The notes: generated by a model from the sequence alone, not told the origin. A stretch of 64,000 nt of DNA from Delphinapterus leucas (GCF_002288925.2 NW_022098008.1:1486814-1550813); one strand, 5' to 3'; counted from the stretch's first letter, positions 11,171 through 21,806 are shown. A program made the numbers and translations.

Positions 11171-12323
11171 AAGTGCCTGCCTGAGATAACCTTTCTCAGG
11201 CTAAATTTAGCTCCATCCAAGGTGTTGGCCTCACTGTGTTCTTATGTAAAATACTTATTTTCAAGGCTGGGAGATACCATATTCGGTTTCCAGTAGATTT
11301 TTTTTTTTCTTTTTTTTCTAAGCTTCCTCTCAGGTGGCAGGATTAAGATACTTGGTTGGCAGGCAGTTCATCTGTCATCTTGTCTCTGGTAAAATAAGAA
11401 TGAGTGGATAGCTAAGGTCGATGTTTCTTTATGACTTTGAGGCCAGTGCTTTCAGTGATTTGGGGCCCAAAACTCACTCTGCAGACAGTTCAAATCCAGC
11501 TCCAAAGCAGAATGTTCCTGACCTTCATTTACCGTAGCAAATAATTTTCTGTTCTTTTCATCTTCTTACAAATTCATATTTCCCAGAGCACTGAATTAAA
11601 GACAATACAGTTAACCTCATTTCAAAATACCCTGATTGATTTCAGTTCTAAACACACCCATTTCCACCTGGTCTGAAATTGCCTCCTTAACATGGATTTC
11701 TTTTCTCCATTTAGGGACAAGAACTAAGAGAGCACGTGCTCAGGAAGAGTAAGGGCACAGAATGAGATTTACGGACAAGCGTCCAGGGTTCGTGGCAAGG
11801 ATGGTTTCCTCCAGGATCTGATAGCCTCGTGGTTGCAAACCAGCCTGGGTCTGTTCACAGAGGCAAGCTTTCCCCGCTCTTTAAGGAACCTTAAAACTTC
11901 TTAAGACTCCTCCTTCTCTGATTCCTCAGGGTGGGAATGCCCTAGTGCATGAAGATCTCTGAACCCTTCACTCTGATTTCTCCTGGGTCCTTGGCCACTG
12001 CATCACCATGGCTTGGAGCTAAGAGCTCTTGAAAGCAGGTAACCTGCATAGCCCCACAGCCACGAGATGGAGCATGTGCCTGAAACGTGACAGCGATAGT
12101 AATGCTAGACAGAGACAGCCTTGCCCACGCAAAGCGCTCTTAGAGGTGTGCAATATGCACATGGGGTGCAAAGTGGGGACGTCAGAGGCATTTGAATCAC
12201 GGTGCTGGAATGAGGCAACTTTACACCTTGATCCCACATGGGGTACAGAAACAACACACAGAGAGAGCCTTTCATGTATTTTGCATGGTTGTTCGTCTTT
12301 AACTTGAGGAAGAGTTTATAGGT
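11171..12323. other. Unique DNA, no gene recognised
   Basis: Complex single-copy sequence with an interrupted poly-T run near 11300-11319. No exon, RNA or assignable repeat was seen. Open frames of about 90 codons overlap on both strands. Confidence 0.5.
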
Positions 12324-12337
12324 TGTACTGGCTCTCT
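12324..12337 (+). repeat. Target-site duplication, left copy
   Basis: TGTACTGGCTCTCT, identical to 12545-12558, brackets the SINE at 12338-12544. Confidence 0.9.
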
Positions 12338-12544
12338 CTTTTTTATTTTTTTTTCTGTACGCGGGCCTGTCACTGTTGTGGCCTCTCCCGTTGCAGAGCA
12401 CAGGCTCCGGACGCGCAGGCTCAGCGGCCATGGCTCACGGGCCCAGCCGCTCCGCGGCATGTGGGATCTTCCGGACCGGGGCACGAACCCGTATCCCCTG
12501 CATCGGCAGGCAGACTTTCAACCACTGCGCCACGAGGGAAGCCC
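12338..12544 (-). mobile_element. Short CHR-type SINE with 14-bp target-site duplication
   Basis: A T-rich tail is followed by GTACGCGGGCCTGTCACTGT and the tRNA-like head at the right (CCACTGCGCCACGAGGGAAG). The flanks carry the perfect direct repeat TGTACTGGCTCTCT at 12324-12337 and 12545-12558, the hallmark of L1-driven insertion. It lacks the GCG that precedes GTACGCGG in the other short copies and has a few private changes, such as ATCTTCCGGACC missing one C. Confidence 0.95.
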
Positions 12545-12558
12545 TGTACTGGCTCTCT
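12545..12558 (+). repeat. Target-site duplication, right copy
   Basis: TGTACTGGCTCTCT, identical to 12324-12337. The perfect match after a 207-bp insert argues for a fairly recent insertion. Confidence 0.9.
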
Positions 12559-12594
12559 TAACACGTTTCTAGTCCTGTGTGTCCACCCACTGGA

Positions 12595-13440
12595 CATGAG
12601 CGCGTTCCCAGGAAACGAAGGGAGGGCTGCGGAGGGCACCCACACTCCCCTTTCGCTCACGCTCCTCCCGCGGCCGGGCCTGTGCCTGTCCTCATGCGCA
12701 CCCCCACGTCACACATGCTTCTGTTCCCAGTGCCCTCTCCTTGCTCAGTGCCATCTAAAACTCACCCAAGTCGCCGATGAAGAACTCGGACTCCTGGAGA
12801 TCAGGTGAATGTCCCAAATTCAGGAAATGGGGTGCAGACCTGGGCCTTCAGCTCCAAACCCCACCTCTCTTCATTTCCTGGAAGAGCAGGATGAGGGGGA
12901 CCCTGTGGGAACGCCCCCTGTTGGACAGGGGAGAGTTTCTGTCACTCCACGGACACTTGGAAGTTTGACCACATGCAGACCCCTCCCCAGAAGACGTACC
13001 CACTCCTGAACCTTGCTTCCATACTGGGCACTTAGCAAGTGCAGGGAAAACGTGGCCCCGGAAGCTTGTGCCCAACCGTCTCTGCGCGATCGTGTTGGAC
13101 GCTTCGCGCCCCGGCCCTACAGACCCTTCCGCCCTCACCTCCTCCAGGCTTCCCGGATGCCCGGCCACAGACTGCAGGGGGCATGGGAGCAGCACAGACC
13201 CAGGGTCCCCAGCGCCCAAATCCTGGCTGGCCCGTTCCTTCGCCCGCCAAGGGTGTCATCAGGGTGAGATGAGTGTAACTTGCGGGGCGGACTCGTCTCC
13301 CCTCCCTCCGCCCTCTGGGTGGGTCGGCCTGGTCCCGCCCGTGTGGAGGCCCCAGTGAGGCCAGTCCTAAGGGAACAGGCGGGCGTGTCCTCCCTGCTGT
13401 CTGCTGAGGCCTCACACACTCGTCGCCAGGGCTTATTGAA
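12595..13440. promoter_or_regulatory. CpG-rich segment (weak CpG island)
   Basis: A manual count gives about 28 CpG in 13021-13440 and 11 in 12601-12720, well above the roughly 1 per 100 bases expected in bulk mammalian DNA. The densest stretch, TGCGCGATCGTGTTGGACGC at 13083 and onward, has eight CpG in 60 bases. Overlapping open frames on both strands (up to about 127 codons) are typical of GC-rich DNA and match nothing I know. It could be an orphan island marking an enhancer or non-coding transcript, or a remnant of one. The interval 12720-13020 is less dense. Confidence 0.45.
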
Positions 13441-13896
13441 ATGGGTCAAACCTGCACACATTTGTTTAGGGTCGGGCTGAAGGGCGTGGGGACCCCCTAA
13501 ACAAAGATGGCTGGGGTGACCCCACTTTCACGGTGTCTCCCACACATCAGACCCAGCCCAGCTCTGGGCCACACAGGATGCACCCCATGGTCTGAGTGTC
13601 ACCCGGCCAGGACTCCACTCTGAGGTGGGACAACCCCGGCCCCCAGTGAAGTCCCTTTGAGGGGAGAGTTGTTTAGGGAATTTGTATTTTCTGCTGCTTT
13701 CTTCTTGAACTTATTTGCATTTTATATAATTAAAGCATTAAATCTGAAAAATTTATAAATGAGAGCTGCTAAGAGGAGCCTGCCTGGCAGACAATAGAAA
13801 AGAAATGATCACCCTGCTTGGTTTGCTTTAATGTCCGATCTGTCACTCTCCCTGAGGTGTGTCACCATGGCTGGGACCCCTGCAGCCCTCGGGGCA
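13441..13896. other. Unique DNA, nothing assignable
   Basis: GC-rich to 13670, then an AT-rich 100-base stretch (TTTATATAATTAAAGCATTA near 13720). No gene or repeat was recognised. Confidence 0.5.
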
Positions 13897-14049
13897 CATG
13901 CACAATGCAACACACACAGACATACGCACAACACATCACCACAGAGACACACAACACACGCACACAGAGACACACAACACAGCACACACATACACACAGA
14001 GACACACAACACACACACAGAGACACACAACACACACACAGACACTCCC
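13897..14049. repeat. CA-rich minisatellite, ACACAGAGACACACAAC units
   Basis: Imperfect tandem array in which CAGAGACACACAACACACAC-like units of about 17-28 bases recur at least five times within 150 bases. It generates open frames in several phases on both strands (Thr/His-rich or Cys/Val-rich) that are repeat artefacts. Confidence 0.85.
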
Positions 14050-14204
14050 GCGACCTCTCCTGCTCTCTGTCCCAGGGACTCTCTGGGGAGGACTTGATCT
14101 CACCGTGTAAGGAACCCAAACAGAGTCCCACCAGGGCTCAGGTGCAGTCCCCTCCACCTTGTACTTTCCACTGAAAGTTCCTTGGAGGGAAGGGGTGGGA
14201 GCGG

Positions 14205-14480
14205 AGTGCGGGAGTGACAGGCGCCAGGTCCAGCGCGGCTCTGCCTGGCTGTAACAAGCGTCGGGACACCAGGAGCCACAAAAGCCAGGATGGCCACATC
14301 ATCAATCACTGCGCTGACAGGCGCCTTCAGTTTGTTTGTTCCACTCTGCATAATAAGTGATTGGATCAGGTTTAATTAGATATTGGGTAATCAATCATTG
14401 CCAACGAGGCAACCCAGCTTGGGATCTAGATGCTGGGAGGGAAAAGGGAGAAATAAAACCCAGCAATCTCATCTCGTGTG
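14205..14480. promoter_or_regulatory. Candidate enhancer with MEIS/PBX-HOX-like sites
   Basis: The 11-mer TGACAGGCGCC occurs at 14215-14225 and again at 14315-14325, exactly 100 bases apart; TGACAG is the MEIS/TGIF core. ATCAATCA (PBX-HOX type, reverse of TGATTGAT) occurs near 14301 and again in GTAATCAATCATTG near 14388, with TAATTAG near 14373. No repeat family explains the block. The regulatory role is inferred from motif clustering only. Confidence 0.35.
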
Positions 14481-14640
14481 TAGAAGCGCTCAGCACAGGA
14501 GTGCGTGCCGTGGCGTGTGACCAGGGAGCGGTCCAGAGACGTCGGCAAGATGTGCGCGGAGCAGAATAATTCACCTCTGGGCAGCCGGCTCCCAGACAGC
14601 ACCAGGGTGACATTTTACTTTGGCTGCATAATTACTTTTC

Positions 14641-14660
14641 AATATAATATAATATAATAT
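14641..14660. repeat. (AATAT)n short tandem
   Basis: Four AATAT units precede a GC-rich stretch. A simple repeat with no further meaning. Confidence 0.75.
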
Positions 14661-15439
14661 GCAGACCCGAGGGAGGAAGAAAAAGCAATTAAATCATGCT
14701 CCGGCCCTTCGTCCTGCCGCTGTCCCCAGAAGTGACCAGGAGCTGCCGTTCACTGCAGAACTGCTCAGGGTGGAGGTCCGACACCATGTAGGCTAGGGGG
14801 CCTTTTGGGGGCCCACCGTGCGGCACCAGGGCCTCAGAACACCCCCGGTTGGCATTCTGTCACCAGCTCTGGGACACTCAGGCTCATGTCAGGAGCCAGA
14901 ACTTCCCCACAGCTCAGCGGAGATTGTTGACCTGCACTGTGGGTGACTTATTTATTCATTTGTAAACTACATTGAGCCTCACAAGTACAAATAACAGGGA
15001 GCGCCACTGAATTCATCATTCAGAGGTCAAAGGTTATGTTTATTCTCATATGAATCTAACTAGACACAAAGGAAATGAGGTCTATTATGAACCTGGGGAC
15101 TCGAATGTTCACTGAGGGCTCAGCAGGCAGACCCTGGTGGTCCTCACTAAACATTGGGCCAGTGGTACCTCCAGTAACTCCTTTGTGTTATAAAATGGTA
15201 ACGTCCATCCTGATTCTGATTCCTTCTGCACAAGAGGAGAGGACTCCTCCAACTCCTGGAAAAGCAGACCCCTGACATCGCTTGAGGGATGAAGTGGGGA
15301 AGCCTCTCTCTCTTTCCTGCTGTCCTTTCCATATCATAGGCAGGATCCTCCCTCACTGTAAGGCGCTCATCCACTCACTCGGAAAAAGGACAGTTATGGA
15401 CAAGTCACAGGTAAATCAACAAGTCTTGATTTGGTGGAA
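14661..15439. other. Unique DNA, no gene recognised
   Basis: Complex sequence between two simple repeats. No exon, RNA gene or assignable transposon was seen. Confidence 0.5.
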
Positions 15440-15965
15440 GTTGCTGCATGAGTGAGTAGATGGATGGATAACAGATGCATGGGTGGTGGATGGGTGGATG
15501 AGTGGATGGATGGTGGATGGTGCATGGGTGGATGGATGGATGGATGGTGCATGGGTGGATGGATGGGTGGTGGATAGGTGGATGGATGGGTGAGTGGAAG
15601 GGTGGATGGATGGATGATTAGAGGGTGGCTGTGTAGGTGGGTAGATGGATGGGTAGATGGATGGGTAGATGGATAGATGGTAGATGGATAGATGGATGGG
15701 TAGATGGTTAGATGGTAGATGGGTGAGTGAATGGATGGATGGGTGAGTGGATGGGTGGATGGATGGATGATTAGATGATGGCTGTGTAGGTGGGTAGATG
15801 GATGGATAGATGGGTAGATTGTAGATGGGTGAGTGGATGATGGATGGGTGAGTATATGAGTGGATGCGTAGGTGGGTGGGTGGGTGGATGGTGGATGGGT
15901 GGGTAGATGAATGTCTGGATGGGTGGACGGGTTGGTGGGTGGATGGATGAATGAATAGATGGATG
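15440..15965. repeat. GGAT/GGGT minisatellite with higher-order structure
   Basis: About 520 bases of imperfect 4-base units (GGAT, GGGT, AGAT, GAGT). A longer unit is visible: GATGATTAGA plus GGCTGTGTAGGTGGGTAGAT appears near 15613 and again near 15766, a period of about 153. Minus-strand frames of 196 and 205 codons (His-Pro-Ser-Thr repeats) follow the array exactly and are artefacts. Confidence 0.95.
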
Positions 15966-18004
15966 CTTCTAGTCTGTTGTGGGCTTGCTTCCATGTCATT
16001 GCACAAGGCATTGCTGGCTATGGAGTGATGCTTCAGCTATGAGCCGGCCAGTGACTAACAGTGTGTCAGTGAGGATACAGCCCCCCACCACTTATAGAAA
16101 AGGGAAAATCAGGCCCTCTCGGATTAAGTAACCAACTGAAATACTACAATTTTAGAAGTTCTGTTTTTGATATTTCAGATTAACTGTTGTATGTAAGAAG
16201 GATTGGCTCTGTTTTACGGGCAGTTGGACACGAAGTACAAAGTGGTGGCGAACACCTGCCGCTTTCGCTGTGGAGCCTGACGATGTGGGAGCCGAGCCCT
16301 CTGCATGGGCAGGTCGGCCCCCTCAGCTGTTTTGGGGTCGGTGGGCTGTGCGCTCTCCTCATGAACACCTGCCCCCCCTCGCTCCCTGGCTGCCCGGTTG
16401 GCAGCCTTGGTGCCTCTGCTCCCCTGTCCCCCTCCAGGGCCAGGAGAGTCCCCAGGCCCTCGCACTGGAGCCCGTTCTTCCACGAGGGGCCCTGGGCTCT
16501 CATTTCTCAGCAGCCCGCCATCCTCCCTTGTGGAGAAAAGATGCCTTGTAAATTGAGATGCTTGGGAGTGTGTTTTGGGGGACACGGTGAGGGTAGCCCC
16601 TCCCACTATGTGCAGAGGAGGGAGCACGTGGGGTATGTGGGGTGCATGTGGCTTAGCTCCTCTCCCCTAAGGGTGCTGGGTGGAACCAGGTCAAGGGCCA
16701 GCAGGGCCCTGGCAGGGCTGGCTGGGAGAAGGGCCCTGAGGGACAGGGACATGAGGATGCAGAGCACCCCGTCCTGGGTGATGTGGGGAGCCGGCAGGCA
16801 GGGCCTGCTGGACCGGGTGGGGCCAGGAGGGCGGTGAAGCAGGTGTTGCGGGTGTGCGGCCTGTCCCTCGTGCGGACGGCAGGCAGACGTGCCTTAAGGG
16901 GCAACACGGTGCCCAGCTGGCAGTGTCGGCCCGCTTGTCCCCAGACCCATTCACTTGTCTTCTGTGTGCCTTCTAGGCCGTGCGGTGAAGGATGTTTCCA
17001 TCTGTCGTCAGGGCTCGTTTCCCTTAATCCGTGTTTAGCCCCGTGCCCCCCTCTCAATTTTCAAGGGCTGGATGTCGTTTTTCTCCTGTGCAGTAATGAG
17101 GAAGGGGATGGCACTCTGAGGATGCTTCGGTTTCCCAGGGAATCACGTGGTCCCAGCGAATGTGTGGCTAAACAGTCCCTGACAGTTTAGCCTTTTGTTG
17201 CTTTGGTCATGTTTTGTATTTAACAAGAGGAGACAGTGTGGAAAGAAACTGCGTTGAGGGGGAGGGGATGGGACTGCACTCGGCTCCCACCTTGACTTTG
17301 CAGAGAGGTCGGATTTCAAGGTCTCCTGCACAGCCCCTCTCTCTGCACCTGCCTCAGCCTCCACACTAATCCCAAGACACGACTCACTCTGATGAGATGA
17401 TGTTCCATTTGTTAAGGGAAAGAGCCCTAAATTGGGGTGGGCACAGAGATTAGATGGAGATTGAAAAGGTCAGCAGTTTAGGACAAAGAACAAAGCCACG
17501 CTTGTATCTGCAGTTCCCCCTCCTCAGCAGGAAAAGACCAGAAAATTTCGAAGCGGAGGGGTTCTCTGTGCCCACACCTGCTTCTCCTCTTGGAAGATGA
17601 CTTGTCACGTGACTTATTCTTCTAGAGGCTGCCTGGTCCCACCAGGGGCGGAGGGATGCTAACAGACCCTCTCCTTGGCAGAGCTGAGGGCTGCGGACCT
17701 GATGGGCAGGGGCGCTCCAGCCCCAAGGCAAACTCTGAGGATTTGAGGAGGACCCCAGGCAAGGAGAGCAGAGTGAGGGACATCTGGATGGCACATTCCA
17801 CACACCAGCCATCAGGACGCCCACCCCGGTTTTCCCTTGAGCCGCATTCCTCAGGCCAGGCTGGAGCTGAGGACACCGGTCTCCCCACCAAGCGAAGGGG
17901 CAGCGAGGACAGGCACAACCCACGTGGGAACAGAGACTGGGGGCCTGGGTTCAGAGCGCGGGCAGACAGATGCAGAGGCAGGGCTCCAGACACAGAGTAG
18001 GGTC
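15966..18004. other. GC-rich unique DNA, no gene recognised
   Basis: Mostly GC-rich from 16190. Open frames up to 216 codons (16187-16837) overlap on both strands, without recognisable domains. A CTCF-like word lies near 17638. No RNA gene or assignable repeat was seen. Confidence 0.5.
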
Positions 18005-18868
18005 TCACCCCTTGGCGGGTGCCTGAGTGGAGAGGGCAGAGTGTTCGTTCCTGACTGGCACCCAGCTGCCCCTCAGTATTGGCACGCCATGGACCCACCA
18101 CCCCCAGAAAGGAGGCAAATCCATCGGGGTCCAGGAGGACATAGTGGTACCTGAGGAATGGGTGAGGATCCCGTGACAGCAGATAGACCCCCACGAGGAT
18201 GGGCTTTTCCAAGCAAAGGGAACCATCCACAGAGAAGGGAGCAGAAGCCACCCATACTCAGTAGAGGTATAGCGGTGGCTGCAAAATCCCGAGGTATCCC
18301 CAGGGGGGCCTCGACTAGGAGAATGATGAAATCGTGGGTCCCCAGAGCTTGTGACGAGCTGCGGGGGGAGAACCTCTGTACATCCACCTGCCGAGGAGTC
18401 CAGAGCCCTGCAGTCACCGGTGGGTTCGGGTCTGACAGCAGTGATTACTTTATGCACTATAATTACAAAGGCATCGGTGAGGCTGCTCTGGGAACTCACA
18501 AGGACAAAGTCAATGGTGATAACCAGCTTTTCCAAGCTTGTGAGAAGAATTTTTGCTGAGGTGGTCATGCCTTTGTGTTGGGGGATAACAGCACGAGGAA
18601 GTGTCACTGGCTCCTGCAGCTGCTGCTGTAACCTCCATTTCTTATTCACCTCCCACCTGCTACTCGGCTGAGAGGCCGTGGAGAGCAAAGTCAGAAGCGC
18701 AGGGACCAGCTTCCGTCCTTCACAGATTATCCGGGAAGGACTGCTGGAGTCTTTGCGGTCCCGGGTCCCCATAAGAGAGTTAACCGCACGTCGACACAGG
18801 AGCTTTGAAATCTGCCCCATCCAGGGCCAGAGGAGGCGGATCAAGTATGTGCCAACCCTCAACTTCAC
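18005..18868 (-). other. Longest open frame (287 codons), unrecognised, probably non-coding
   Basis: Uninterrupted minus-strand frame starting at an ATG at 18868. The conceptual product has no signal peptide, repeats or motif I recognise. It has a short hydrophobic stretch near residues 112-144 and a tryptophan-rich C-terminal part. The other two minus frames and one plus frame are also open for more than 100 codons in the same interval, which points to low stop density rather than selection on one frame. A decayed processed pseudogene is possible but I cannot name a parent. Confidence 0.2.
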
Positions 18869-19571
18869 CCTTAGGGGAGCCTTTTCAAGGTGGTTACAAT
18901 GCAGGAGTGGATGGTGGAGTGGGCTTTCCTCCAGCCTTGGAATCTGTGCTTAGCAAAGTCCCCCTTCCCATGCGCAGGAGCGATCTGAGACAGAGCCTGG
19001 GGCTTTGCAGGACCGCGTGTAGGTGTCACTATGGTGCTGGTTGGTACATGACCCTCTTGCATCCTTGATGGAACACCTCTGGCTCTTGGTAGCAGAATAG
19101 ACATTTCACTGCAGCATGGATTAAGAAAGCAACAGAGATCCAAAGCATCAAATTTGTCCAATCAGGTAGGTTTATTTTATCATCTCAAAATTTTTGACTT
19201 AGGCCAAAAAAATAATTAAAAAAGTTTAAACTGGGAATGTGTACCATTGTAAAAATGTGTGTCTGTTTCCATTGCAGAGCTGACAGATCACAGCTGAAGG
19301 GTGTCACCCGGGGAAGTCCCGCATCTGGGGACTCAGATCCAGGGTTGGTGTGGGGGCAGTAAATGTCATGGTAAACTTCATCGCCCCGGTTGCTTGGTGC
19401 TCTAGGTCACACACACTCCTTCCTCCCGGCAGGTACAGATCACATGGATTAATGCACCTGAAACAGCCACAAGGGCAGTCCAGCCCATGCTGCCTTTGTC
19501 TGAAAACCTTGATGGTGACCTTTATTATTCTTTCAAACACACCACTTGGGGAAATAAATGCCACTCGATAG
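18869..19571. other. Unique DNA, no gene recognised
   Basis: Complex sequence leading up to the ATACAT array. No exon, RNA or transposon could be assigned. Confidence 0.5.
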
Positions 19572-19848
19572 TTACATACATATACATAACATACATATAC
19601 ATAACATACATTAATACACAACATACATATACATAATGTACATGACATACATATATGTAACATACATATACGTGCCATACATATGCATGACATGCATATA
19701 CACGACATACATTGATACATAACATACATATACATAATGTACATGACATACATATATGTCATATACGTGACATACATATGCATGACATACATATACACGA
19801 CATACATATACATGACATACATATACATGACATACATATGTGTTGGTA
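19572..19848. repeat. ATACAT satellite-like array with 101-bp higher-order unit
   Basis: Imperfect units of ACATACATATACAT(A/G)AC type. A longer repeat is visible: ACATACATATACATAATG starts at 19621 and again at 19722, 101 bases apart, and similarity continues for about 90 bases with a small deletion near 19760. The repeat immediately precedes an ERVL-type LTR. Met/Tyr/Val-rich minus frames across it are artefacts. Confidence 0.9.
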
Positions 19849-19860
19849 CATTGTATACAG

Positions 19861-20337
19861 TGCTGGTTAATTTATGTGTCAATTTGACTGGGCTGAGAGA
19901 TCCCCAGAGAGCTGGTGAAACACGATTTCTGGGTGTGTCTGTCTGAGGCTATTTCTGGAAGAGATGAGCATTCATATGGGTGGGCTGAGTCCAGATCACC
20001 CTCACCAGTGTGCAGCCTCATCCAATCCATGGAAGCCTGAGCAGAACAGAATGGTGGAGGGGGGTCTACTCTCTGCCTCAGCCAAGACCATCTCCTCCTG
20101 CCCTCGGACATCAGACCACATGGTCCTCAGGCCTTCAGACTCAGAGGGGGACTTAGACCAGCTGTCCTCTGGTTCTCTGGCCTTTGGACTCGGATGGAAC
20201 TCCACTACCCTCCCTCCTGGGTCTCCAGCTTGCAGGGGGCAGAGGGTGAAGCTTCTCAGCCTCCATGATTGCGTGGACCGATTCCTAGACTGAATCTTGT
20301 CATACATATATTGGTTCTGTTCCTCTGGAGAACCCTA

Positions 20338-20340
<3 letters not shown>
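19861..20340 (+). mobile_element. ERVL-type solo LTR, MLT2-like
   Basis: Starts TGCTGGTTAATTTATGTGTC, followed by AATTTGACTGGG, GCCTCATCCAATCCATGGAA near 20016, TCTCCAGCTTGCAGGGGGCA near 20222, and ends GGTTCTGTTCCTCTGGAGAA plus CCCTAATA. This order of landmarks is that of MLT2-class ERVL LTRs. About 480 bp with no adjacent internal retroviral sequence, so it is solo. Internal GGCCTT-CGGACT-type words are repeated, as in the family. Subfamily is from memory. Confidence 0.75.
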
Positions 20341-20385
<45 letters not shown>

Positions 20386-20387
20386 GT
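20341..20387. repeat. (TG)n microsatellite at LTR end
   Basis: Twenty TG units followed by CGTGTGT, beginning exactly where the LTR terminus (...CCCTAATA) ends. It has probably expanded from the LTR end or target site. Confidence 0.95.
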
Positions 20388-21029
20388 TAAAGACAGACCT
20401 TCCTTGACCTAGAATTAGGTTATGTCCTGATAAATCCATCACAAGTTGAAAATACCGTTAAATTGAAAAGCAGTGAGTACAGCCGACCTTCTGAACACCA
20501 CAGCTGGGCTCCGCCTTCCTTAAAAGTGCTCAGAACACTTACAAGAGCCTGCAGTGGGGCAAAATCATTCAACACGAAGCCTATTTTATAATAAAGTGTT
20601 GAATAGTTCATGCAATTGATTGAATACCACCCTGAAAGTCGAAAACAGAATGATGGTCTTGGTGCAGAATGGCTGAGAGTGTATCAGTTGTTACTCCCTG
20701 ATCACAGGGCTGATTGGGGGCAGCTTGGGGCCGCTGCCCAGCATCAGGAGAGAATATCATTCCATACAACTCTAGCCCAGGAAAAGAAGAAAAATTCAAA
20801 ATTCAAAATATGGTTTCTACTGAATGAGCATCACTTTCACACCATTGTAAAGTCAAAAAATTGTCAAAGTCCAACCATGATAAGTCGAGGACTGCCTGAA
20901 TATATGTGTGTGCATATACTCACCTGCAGAGTTTAATACTTAAACTAATCTGTGATGAATCTTTTTTAATAAGATCAAAAATTTTTTTTAATTAAATAAA
21001 ATTTTAAAAGTTTAATTAAATAAAGTAAC
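20388..21029. other. Unique DNA, no gene recognised
   Basis: Mixed, then AT-rich near 20940-21030. No feature could be assigned. Confidence 0.45.
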
Positions 21030-21267
21030 TTTTTTATTTTGAGTTATTTGTAGCTTTTCGTATAGTTTTAAAAATTAACAGAGATCCCATATACCTTTCA
21101 CTAAGTTTTCCCCAATGGCAACATCTTGTTTAACTAGAGAACAACATCATAACCAGGGAATCGACATTGGTACCACCCACAGGGCTTATTCAGATCTCAC
21201 AGTTTTACCTGCACATGTGTGTGTGTGTTCAGTCCTACGTGGCTTTATCACACCCGTAATGTAACTC
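21030..21267 (-). mobile_element. Old L1 3' region, first part (interrupted)
   Basis: ACAGAGATCCCATATACCTT, GGCAACATCTTGTTTAACTA and CTTATTCAGATCTCACAG match the antisense of an old L1 3' region. The same element resumes at about 21807 after a younger L1 insertion. Confidence 0.65.
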
Positions 21268-21806
21268 CTTTTTTTTTTATTGGAGTATAGTTGCTTTACA
21301 ATAATGTGTTAGATTTTACTGTACAGCAAAGTGAATCAGCTCTATGTATACATGTATGCCCTCTTTTTTGGATTTCCTTTAGGTCACCACAGAGCATTGA
21401 GTAGAGTTCCCTGTGCTATATAGAGGGTTCTCATTAGTTATCAATTTTATACATAGTATCAATAGTGTATATATGTCAATCCCACTCTCCCAATTCATCC
21501 TACCCTCCTTTCCCCCTTGGTATCCATACATTTGTTCTCTACATCTGTGTCTCTATTTCTGCTTTGTAAATAAGATCATCTATACCAACTTTTTCAGATT
21601 CTACATATATGTGTTAATATACGATATTTATTTTTTCCTTTCTGACTTACTTCACTCTGTATGACAGTCTCTAGGTCCATCCACGTCTCTACAAGTGACC
21701 TAATTTCGTTCCTTTTTATGGCTGAGTAATATCCCATTGTATATATGTGTCACGTCTTCTTTATCCATTCCTCTGCTGATGGACACTTAGGTTGCTTCCA
21801 TGACTA
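21268..21806 (-). mobile_element. Younger L1 3' end inserted in older L1
   Basis: A T-run and ATTGGAGTATAGTTGCTTTA begin the antisense cetartiodactyl L1 3' UTR. It then runs through TACTGTACAGCAAAGTGAAT, TATGTCAATCCCACTCTCCC, CTTACTTCACTCTGTATGAC and TGGCTGAGTAATATCCCATT into the ORF2 C-terminal region, ending near CTTAGGTTGCTTCCATG. About 540 bp, 5'-truncated. Minus-strand coding is broken, with no intact ORF2 segment. Confidence 0.88.

Noticed and set aside
13809..14174. Several Thr/His- or Cys/Val-rich frames on both strands
   Set aside because: Translation of the CA-rich minisatellite, not genes.
15394..16011. 205- and 196-codon minus-strand frames rich in His/Pro/Ser/Thr
   Set aside because: They follow the GGAT minisatellite exactly. 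A repeat with a period not divisible by three leaves several phases open.
18340..18560. Plus-strand peptide vaguely like a Harbinger-type DDE segment (Asp-Tyr-Phe...Asn-Tyr-Lys-Gly)
   Set aside because: The similarity is a few residues only, with no further catalytic motifs in frame. Not enough to call a transposase remnant.
19304..19882. 192-codon minus frame rich in Met/Tyr/Val
   Set aside because: Translation of the ATACAT array and start of the LTR.
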